Positions 58,622 through 64,000 of a DNA stretch of 64,000 nucleotides are shown piece after piece. Position numbers and translations under genes: made by a program. Position 1 is the first letter of the stretch; each line of letters begins with the position of its first letter. The notes below the pieces were generated by a model. That model saw only the letters and a program-made list of their open reading frames with translations. It searched no databases and was not told the DNA's origin. Source of the DNA: a candidate division TA06 bacterium B3_TA06 (GTDB taxonomy: Bacteria; Hydrothermota; Tepidihabitantia; B3-TA06); assembly GCA_005223075.1 (NCBI GenBank), contig NJBO01000004.1, positions 88,852 through 152,851 on the forward strand, given 5' to 3'.

Positions 58622-60138
58622 ACAAACGTAAACTTACCCTAGGTATACTTGCCATCTCACTGCTTGCAGCTACATGGGTGGGTTCCCGCCTGTGGGCAGC
58701 CAAGACGAACATCTACACCTCGCTTGAGGTTTTCCAGCGTGTGCTTCAGATAACCCGTGATACCTATGTCCGTGAGGTGGCGTTGGATTCCATGATCCAG
58801 GACGCGATGAAGGGGATGCTCAGTGAACTGGACCCCTACAGTATCTACATGACTCCCAAGGAGTTCGAGAGCCTGAATATCTCGATGCAGGGCGAGTTCG
58901 GCGGCTTAGGCATAACCATAGCTATCGCCGACGGCTGGCTCACTGTTATCTCGCCCCTGGAGGGTACCCCTGCATCGGAGGCAGGCCTGCAAGCCGGAGA
59001 CCGGATCGTCGAGATAGAGGGGGAGTCTACCGAAGGGATAACGGTAGACGAGGCGGTTTCAAAGCTTCGAGGCGAGCCGGGTACCGACGTGACGATATCT
59101 ATCTGGAGAAACGGTTGGGACGAGCCGATGGAGCTTACCATCACCCGTAAAATCATCAAGCTCAACGCTGTGAACTACGTTGCCAAACTGAGCCCCCAGA
59201 TCGGCTACATCAAATTCTCCAAGTTCAGCCGGACCGCTCGCGAAGAGATGGAGGAAGCCATGGATTCACTTCTCCGCGTCGAAGGCGTGAAAAAACTCAT
59301 TCTGGATGTACGCATGAATTCGGGTGGTTACCTTGGCGAGGGTGTGGATGTCTCCGATCTCTTCCTTGAGCGTGATCGTGAGATCGTGCAGACCAGAGGC
59401 CGCATCCCACAGAGCTTCCGCACCTACCGCGCACACGAGGATCCCTTGTTCGGGGATTATCCTTTGATTGTTCTTGCAAACCGTGGTTCAGCCTCGGCCG
59501 CCGAGATCCTTACCGGGGCATTGCAGGACTGGGAACGTGCCCTTGTATTAGGCGACACGACGTTCGGCAAGGGATCGGTGCAGACGCTTTATCCGCTTGC
59601 CGACTCAGGACGCCTTAAGCTTACCACCGCCCACTGGTACACGCCGGCGGGACGCTGCATAGATAGACACCGCGCCAAGATCGAGGGCAAGGAGAACGAG
59701 GTGGCTACGCTTCATACCCTCGGTAAACGTAAGCGTCTGCTTTATGCAGGCGGAGCCATTGCCCCGGATATCTACGTTGAGACTGAAAAGTTGAGCGAGC
59801 TTGCGCGCAGATTCTGGATTAAGCGAACCTTCTTTGCCTACGCCGTTGATTATCTCTCGAAGAATCCTGAGATTGCCCCTGACTTCTCTGTAACCGACGA
59901 GATGCTTGCGGGTCTTGCTCGTGAAGCCCGAAAGCGTGAGGTTGAGTTCACCGATGCCGAGTTCGAAGAGACCAAAAAACAGCTTCGCTATTACTTGCGT
60001 TTGGAGATCGCTAGCCAGAAATGGGGCGAGGAGGGTCGTTATCAGGCCATACTTGCGGAAGACCCGGTGGTTAAGAAGGCGCTGGAGCTGCTTTCAGAAG
60101 CGGAGAGTACCGCAGAGCTCCTCGGTTACGCTCAATAG
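58618..60138 (+). CDS. ctpA: C-terminal processing protease (S41, CtpA/Prc)
   Basis: Exported serine protease: membrane signal at residues 5-27 (LTLGILAISLLAATWVGSRL), an N-terminal helical part, PDZ domain at about 95-175 (EGTPASEAGLQAGDRIVEIEG), and the S41 catalytic core with the Ser in NRGSASAAEI (residues 288-297) and Lys318 in TTFGKGSVQTLYPL. About 100 extra residues follow to 506. It cleaves C-termini of envelope proteins. It overlaps tmk by four bases. Confidence 0.95.
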   Translation: MNKRKLTLGILAISLLAATWVGSRLWAAKTNIYTSLEVFQRVLQITRDTYVREVALDSMIQDAMKGMLSELDPYSIYMTPKEFESLNISMQGEFGGLGITIAIADGWLTVISPLEGTPASEAGLQAGDRIVEIEGESTEGITVDEAVSKLRGEPGTDVTISIWRNGWDEPMELTITRKIIKLNAVNYVAKLSPQIGYIKFSKFSRTAREEMEEAMDSLLRVEGVKKLILDVRMNSGGYLGEGVDVSDLFLERDREIVQTRGRIPQSFRTYRAHEDPLFGDYPLIVLANRGSASAAEILTGALQDWERALVLGDTTFGKGSVQTLYPLADSGRLKLTTAHWYTPAGRCIDRHRAKIEGKENEVATLHTLGKRKRLLYAGGAIAPDIYVETEKLSELARRFWIKRTFFAYAVDYLSKNPEIAPDFSVTDEMLAGLAREARKREVEFTDAEFEETKKQLRYYLRLEIASQKWGEEGRYQAILAEDPVVKKALELLSEAESTAELLGYAQ

Positions 60139-60292
60139 GGTATCGCTCGTTCCTACTCTGGGGGGTGTGGTCAATGAAGGTTGCGCTGAAACCCGGTAGG
60201 GTCTTAGCGCATCAAGAGAATAAAGAAAATCTCCTAGGATGAATCTGACTCTACCTGAGAGATGGGCAATTGGTGCTGTAAGGAGGTCCTGT

Positions 60293-60670
60293 TTAAGGCG
60301 CTGACCTGGTAAGTATGTAGCGGACTCCCAAAAGGATAAAGAAGATACCGAACGCACGCTTCAGCCAGACCTCGTTCAGTTTTCCTGCCCAGCCTGCGCC
60401 GAAGTAGGCCCCAACGAGAAGCCCTCCAGCGAGGATCAGGCCAGCTATCCAGTCTACGTCTCCAGCCTTGTAGTAACGGATCACCCCCAAGATTCCCACC
60501 GGCAGAAGCAAAGCTGCAAGCGAGGTCCCCTGGGCTTTATGCTAGGTGAAGCCCGGGATGAAAACCAATGCAGGGATGATTAACGTTCCCCCCCGATCCC
60601 GAAAAGACCGGAAAGCATCCCGGCCGTCACACCAACTGCGGCCACGAAAAGATATTGCCAAACACCCATG
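60293..60670 (-). pseudogene. TauE/SafE-family exporter remnant with frameshift and stop
   Basis: From ATG 60670 the frame reads MGVWQYLFVAAVGVTAGMLS, then GLFGIGG; it shifts at a run of seven G (eight would keep frame), continues as TLIIPALVFIPGFT, meets a TAG, and goes on as HKAQGTSLAALLLPVGILG to YILTRSAP. All the TauE/SafE hallmarks are present apart from the two lesions. The lesions could be real decay or sequencing errors in the G run. An intact homolog lies 400 bases away. Confidence 0.82.
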
Positions 60671-60840
60671 ATACTCCCAGGTTGGATGAGGTTACCAGAG
60701 TTTTCTATTACAACTATATCCGATCCGAAGAGCTTGGCAACTCCCCTAGACGAAGAGGTCGTATGTTTTTTAAGCAATCTTCGCAGGGAAAAGTTAACCG
60801 GCGAGTCTAAAGACTCGCGCTACATGTTGTGTTTTATATT

Positions 60841-60891
60841 TGGAGTGCAACAACCGTCTTGTTGCCGCAATGACGCAGTCATTGCACTCCA
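60841..60891. repeat. 51-base element with perfect inverted ends
   Basis: TGGAGTGCAA at 60841-60850 and TTGCACTCCA at 60882-60891 enclose 31 bases. Appears as a very small MITE-like repeat. Confidence 0.6.
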
Positions 60892-61017
60892 TATCAATTC
60901 CCTTGGTTAACCGATGCATCCGGAGGAGATTGGGGAGTGCTATGGCTCCTGCGCCATCGGGGGCCAACCAGAGATTGATGATTGAGAAAAAGGCGAACCC
61001 TGAATGCAACCAGTAGT

Positions 61018-61079
61018 TTGCCAAGCGTGATAGGAAAGCGTAAGTTTCTGTCTTTCCCTATCTTGGAGCGCTTGGCAAG
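61018..61079 (-). terminator. Long hairpin 3' of the TauE/SafE exporter
   Basis: TTGCCAAGCG/CGCTTGGCAA (perfect ten) and inner GATAGGAAAG/CTTTCCCTATC (one bulge) form a two-part stem right after the stop codon of the exporter. No T run; a transcript end or stabiliser is suggested. Confidence 0.55.
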
Positions 61080-61083
61080 CCCG

Positions 61084-61923
61084 TTAGAGAAGATAAGTTT
61101 TTATAAGCACCCACACGCCGAGTAAGATGACCAAGGGACCTAACACGTAGCGCCATCTCTTTTTGGCGATCTTCTTGGTCAGGAGTGGGCCGAGTGGAGC
61201 CACAAGGCAGACGCCTATCAGGAGCGCGATCAAGAGGTCCCAACGCAGGATGGATTGGGATAAGAAGACGGTCCTTGCGATTTCACCTATGGGTCGGGAA
61301 AGGATAGATCCTTCACTTTGTATTATCACTTTGCCGATAAGGAAGGTCAGGAAGCCGGTGATGCAGATCGGGGCCTCCGATAAGGTGGTTACTCCGACAG
61401 CACGTTTAGCCCTGTGGCCGGAGATGATCTGACCGGAGGTGACGATCGGTCCGAAGCCACCTCCTGACAGTCCTTTATTAAAGCCGCTTATGATGCCGAC
61501 GCCTATCATCTTCTTAATGGAGAAGTTGAACCGCAGGTTTATAAGCACGAGGATTCCCATAGCCAGGACGAGTGCTCCGATATAGGTAGAAAGAACTACC
61601 TTGGGAATATTTAAAGCCACGATTGCGGCAAATATGGTGGCCAGGACACCTGTTCCGGTGATTATCAGGAAGATCTTGAAATCCTTCGATTGGGGACTGA
61701 AGCTGACGTTACGCAACCTGGCGTGGAAAAGGGAGGCCATAAGCCCTCCCACCGCCTGGGATAAGAGAAGTGCGGGGATGACGAATAAAGGTTCAAATCC
61801 TATTCCGATGAGCAAAGGGCAGAGGATCGTACCGTATCCCATCCCTACCGAAGAATCAACGAACTCGCAGGCAAGGGCGAGCACGATGATTAAAAGGAAC
61901 AATCCCAGCGACATGGCCATCAT
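61084..61923 (-). CDS. TauE/SafE-family sulfite/organosulfonate exporter
   Basis: About eight membrane helices in 279 residues: ALACEFVDSSVGMGYGTILC at the start and GIISGFNKGLSGGGFGPIVTSG in the second half, the paired Gly-rich signatures of the TSUP family. Lying downstream of an APS/PAPS reductase gene on the same strand, it probably moves sulfate, sulfite or a related sulfur anion. The gap to the reductase gene is 70 bases. Confidence 0.9.
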   Translation of the reverse strand: MMAMSLGLFLLIIVLALACEFVDSSVGMGYGTILCPLLIGIGFEPLFVIPALLLSQAVGGLMASLFHARLRNVSFSPQSKDFKIFLIITGTGVLATIFAAIVALNIPKVVLSTYIGALVLAMGILVLINLRFNFSIKKMIGVGIISGFNKGLSGGGFGPIVTSGQIISGHRAKRAVGVTTLSEAPICITGFLTFLIGKVIIQSEGSILSRPIGEIARTVFLSQSILRWDLLIALLIGVCLVAPLGPLLTKKIAKKRWRYVLGPLVILLGVWVLIKTYLL

Positions 61924-61994
61924 ATCCTCCTAAAGACTCTCTGCCACTCGATACGAGGCGGGAAGTGGTAAAGGAAGTCGCTATCAGGCTGAGA

Positions 61995-62711
61995 TCAGTC
62001 AGCCACGCCTGCGCGCAGTGGGCGGGTATGTATGCCGCACTCTCCGCCGCACTTCGAGGTATTCAGCCAGCGCCCGGCACGCTCAGCCTCCTCGTTGGTG
62101 ATACGGGTGCAGGGATCGCAGCCTAAGGAGCGGTAGCCCTCTTTATATAAAGGGTTGACCGGCACCTGGTAGAGTGCAAGGTACTGCCAGACCTCGCGTT
62201 CCTTCCACAAAAGGAGGGGGTTGAGCTTTATAAGACCCTTGTCGCGCTCCTCTACCTCCTTGTAGTCGGTACGGGTACGACCCTCTGTGGAGCGCAGACC
62301 GGTTACCCAGCAGTCAACACCCATCTCATCAATGGCCCAACGAACCGGCTCAACCTTCAGGATCCGACAGCACTCGTCAGGGTCTGTCTCGTAAAGCCGC
62401 TCCGGTATCTCTGCATCGTTTGCATAAACCTTGATCTCAGGGTATCGCTCCACAACCTTACGCATGAACTCCTTGGTCCCTTGAGGTTTGTAGCGGGTTG
62501 TTACGATGAAGCCGCGGATTTTTGGGACTGCTCGTTTTGCAAGATCCCACACCGCCATCGAATCCTTGCCCAGACTGTTGGCCACCACCATTCTTTGGCC
62601 GTAACGCTCGTATGCCTCTTCGATCAGGCGCATTGAACGTTCGACCTTCTCCTTGAAGTTCAGTTTCTCGACCAGCTCCTTCACGTCATCGTTGTTGTCA
62701 AGCAGACTCAT
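61995..62711 (-). CDS. cysH: Adenylylsulfate/phosphoadenylylsulfate reductase family protein
   Basis: PP-loop ATP-type fold with NSLGKDSMAVWDLA, then VTTRYKPQGTKEF and LKVEPVRWA. Two cysteine pairs, ECCRIL near residue 125 and LGCDPC near residue 200, bind the 4Fe-4S cluster, as in APS reductases; the catalytic tail KCGGECGIHTR is present. It reduces APS to sulfite in sulfur assimilation. I chose ATG 62711 because AAAGGAGG lies seven bases before it; the frame is open back to 62768. The leader from its promoter is about 100 bases. Confidence 0.88.
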   Translation of the reverse strand: MSLLDNNDDVKELVEKLNFKEKVERSMRLIEEAYERYGQRMVVANSLGKDSMAVWDLAKRAVPKIRGFIVTTRYKPQGTKEFMRKVVERYPEIKVYANDAEIPERLYETDPDECCRILKVEPVRWAIDEMGVDCWVTGLRSTEGRTRTDYKEVEERDKGLIKLNPLLLWKEREVWQYLALYQVPVNPLYKEGYRSLGCDPCTRITNEEAERAGRWLNTSKCGGECGIHTRPLRAGVAD

Positions 62712-63018
62712 CCAGCCTCCTTTTTTGAATTTCTCTCGATCTAACTCCGCCACTCTCATCGTTTGCATATGGTCTTTGATCCCTGCTTAGCGAGTTGAAA
62801 TTACCCATACACATACATAATTGTATGCTGAGAGCGAGTCTTGTCAAGGGCTTTAAGGGTGCATCAGTTATCCTGGTAAATTGTTTGTTAGATTTACTTT
62901 TTAATCGAATAGATAAATCCCCGGCGCTCGAAATCGCCTCTACCCGTATCTAGGAGGTAACGCTTGCTCGCGAAGAATATGTCAGGATTGATCCTTAAGG
63001 TAGGAATAGGCTATACCT
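62712..63018. other. Gap between cysH and asnS
   Basis: Contains the cysH leader and promoter (62820-62847). Beyond it, 62850-63018, I see nothing recognisable. Confidence 0.55.
62820..62847 (-). promoter_or_regulatory. Promoter for cysH and the exporter
   Basis: Minus-strand TTGACA, 16-bp spacer, TACAAT. A CATACATAATTGTATG palindrome overlaps the -10 box and could bind a regulator. Confidence 0.75.
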
Positions 63019-64000
63019 TCAGGGGTAGATTCTGTCCATCAACCTGGGATAGGGGATCGTCTCACGGATATGGTGGATACCGGTGATCCACGCCAGTGTC
63101 CGTTCCATTCCTATCCCGAATCCAGAGTGCTCGAACGTCCCGTAGCGGCGCAGGTCAAGGTACCACTCAAGCGGCTCGCGCGGCAGTCCTTGGCGCTCGA
63201 TGGCGGCCTCAAGTTTTGCCAGGTCATCCTCGCGTTGCGAGCCACCGATTATCTCGCCGTAGCCCTCAGTGGCCAGAAGATCGAAGTTTAAGACAACCTT
63301 CGGGTTGGCGGGGTCTTCCTTCATATAGAAGGGGGCGGAGGCCTTCGGGTAACGATGCACGAACACCGGTCTATCAAACTCACGAGAGATTACCGCCTCC
63401 TCGTCAGCGCCGAACTTTTCACCCCACTTCATCTGGACAGCCTTTTCCTTTAGAAGCTCAAGTGCATCATCGTAGGAGATTCGGTAGAAGGGTTTATCTA
63501 GATTTTTTAGGAGTTCGGTGTGTTTGTCGAAGCCTTCGATTCGTTCGCCCAACAGCTTTAGCTCATCCGCTCGGTGTTCAAGAACGCCTCGAACAACGCA
63601 AAGCAGCATATCCTCGGCGAGTTCCATGTCGCCTGCGAGATCAAGGAACGCTACCTCAGGTTCCAGGTGCCAGTACTCGGTTAGATGCCTGCGGGTCTTG
63701 GACTTCTCCGCTCTGAACGAAGGTGCAAGGCAGTAGACCTTTCCGAACGCTGCTGCCGCGGGTTCCATGTATAACTGGCCCGACTGTGAAAGGTAGGCCG
63801 CCTCGCCGAAGTAGTCGATCTCGAAGAGTGTTGTTGCACCTTCGCACGAGGTGGGGGTGATCATCGGTGGGTCGATCAGTATAAACCCTCGTTTCTCGAA
63901 GAACTCGTGGAACGCGCGGATTAAGGTATCCCTGCATTTCAGGAGCGCGTGCTGGCGCCGGGAGCGCAACCAGAGATGCCTTCTCGATAAAAGGAAGTCT
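63019..64000 (-). CDS. asnS: Asparaginyl-tRNA synthetase, 5' end outside the window
   Basis: Class II synthetase. The frame runs in from the window edge as [20 protein letters not shown], so the N-terminal anticodon-binding OB domain is missing here. Motif 2 is [21 protein letters not shown], which points to AsnRS (AspRS has a different partner), and motif 3 is [15 protein letters not shown] near the end, followed by the C-terminal [11 protein letters not shown]. It charges tRNA-Asn directly. It is complete at the 3' end. The next gene on this strand is cysH, 300 bases away. Confidence 0.95.
   Translation of the reverse strand, partial: DFLLSRRHLWLRSRRQHALLKCRDTLIRAFHEFFEKRGFILIDPPMITPTSCEGATTLFEIDYFGEAAYLSQSGQLYMEPAAAAFGKVYCLAPSFRAEKSKTRRHLTEYWHLEPEVAFLDLAGDMELAEDMLLCVVRGVLEHRADELKLLGERIEGFDKHTELLKNLDKPFYRISYDDALELLKEKAVQMKWGEKFGADEEAVISREFDRPVFVHRYPKASAPFYMKEDPANPKVVLNFDLLATEGYGEIIGGSQREDDLAKLEAAIERQGLPREPLEWYLDLRRYGTFEHSGFGIGMERTLAWITGIHHIRETIPYPRLMDRIYP

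Larger units (their letters stand above)
60671..61083. other. Gene-free stretch with three inverted repeats
   Basis: Holds GCGAGTCT-AA-AGACTCGC (60801-60818), a 51-base element with perfect ten-base ends (60841-60891) and a long hairpin (61018-61079). Open frames here are short and look random. Confidence 0.6.

Noticed and set aside
60668..60910. 80-codon plus-strand ORF
   Set aside because: Crosses an inverted repeat, no ribosome site, no recognisable sequence.

Overview
Origin. The window looks like part of a diderm bacterial chromosome at moderate GC. It carries an LptE-type lipopolysaccharide lipoprotein, several outer-membrane barrels and many lipoproteins. It also has PorV/PorQ-like barrels, a PorX-like regulator (receiver plus PglZ domain) and several secreted proteins ending in a type-A C-terminal sorting domain, which together indicate a type IX-like secretion route as in the FCB superphylum. 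An inositol-phosphate synthase beside a bifunctional inositol-phosphate cytidylyltransferase/CDP-alcohol transferase hints at a thermophile. A candidate-phylum lineage such as WOR-3/Stahlbacteria would fit, but that is inference.

Layout. 0-6 kb: PBP1A, an endonuclease III relative, a putative glycosidase, two outer-membrane proteins and RNase P RNA. 6-15 kb: a shrunken sorting-domain protein, cytidine deaminase, malic enzyme, two tandem M1 aminopeptidases and an FG-GAP repeat protein. 15-16.4 kb: an insertion sequence with doubled ends, then tRNA-Glu. 16.8-26 kb: PDZ protein, MATE transporter, acetyltransferase, LptE, amidohydrolase, lipoprotein, radical SAM enzyme, HAD hydrolase and CPBP-like membrane protein. 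26-31 kb: a minus-strand run porX-lutA-lutB-ldh for lactate/2-hydroxyacid oxidation. 31-36 kb: surface proteins, two of which share an unnamed domain. 36-43 kb: three soluble histidine kinases interleaved with two single-domain response regulators. 43-46.6 kb: acetyltransferase/racemase pair, EamA pseudogene, HtrA-like protease, tRNA-Lys. 46.6-49.1 kb: accessory patch (inverted-repeat element, winged-helix ORF, hairpin cluster, AT-rich YaaC gene, HNH nuclease). 49-55 kb: YifB, small kinase-like protein, YraN and five tandem paralogous lipoproteins. 55-60 kb: inositol-phosphate genes, thymidylate kinase, C-terminal processing protease. 60-64 kb: broken and intact TauE/SafE exporters, an APS/PAPS reductase and asparaginyl-tRNA synthetase running off the edge.

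Regulation. Twenty-nine promoter-like sites of the form TTGAC(A/T) - spacer - TAnnnT can be read, and 28 have a 16-bp spacer. At eight genes the -10 box ends only 5-9 bases before the start codon, so their mRNAs should be leaderless; other first genes carry clear Shine-Dalgarno sites. A dispersed hairpin of about 35 bases occurs five times in gene gaps with compensating stem changes. These, the doubled insertion-sequence ends, the five-paralog lipoprotein array, the shared domain at 33-35 kb and an out-of-frame gene overlap at 2.95 kb are the most notable observations.
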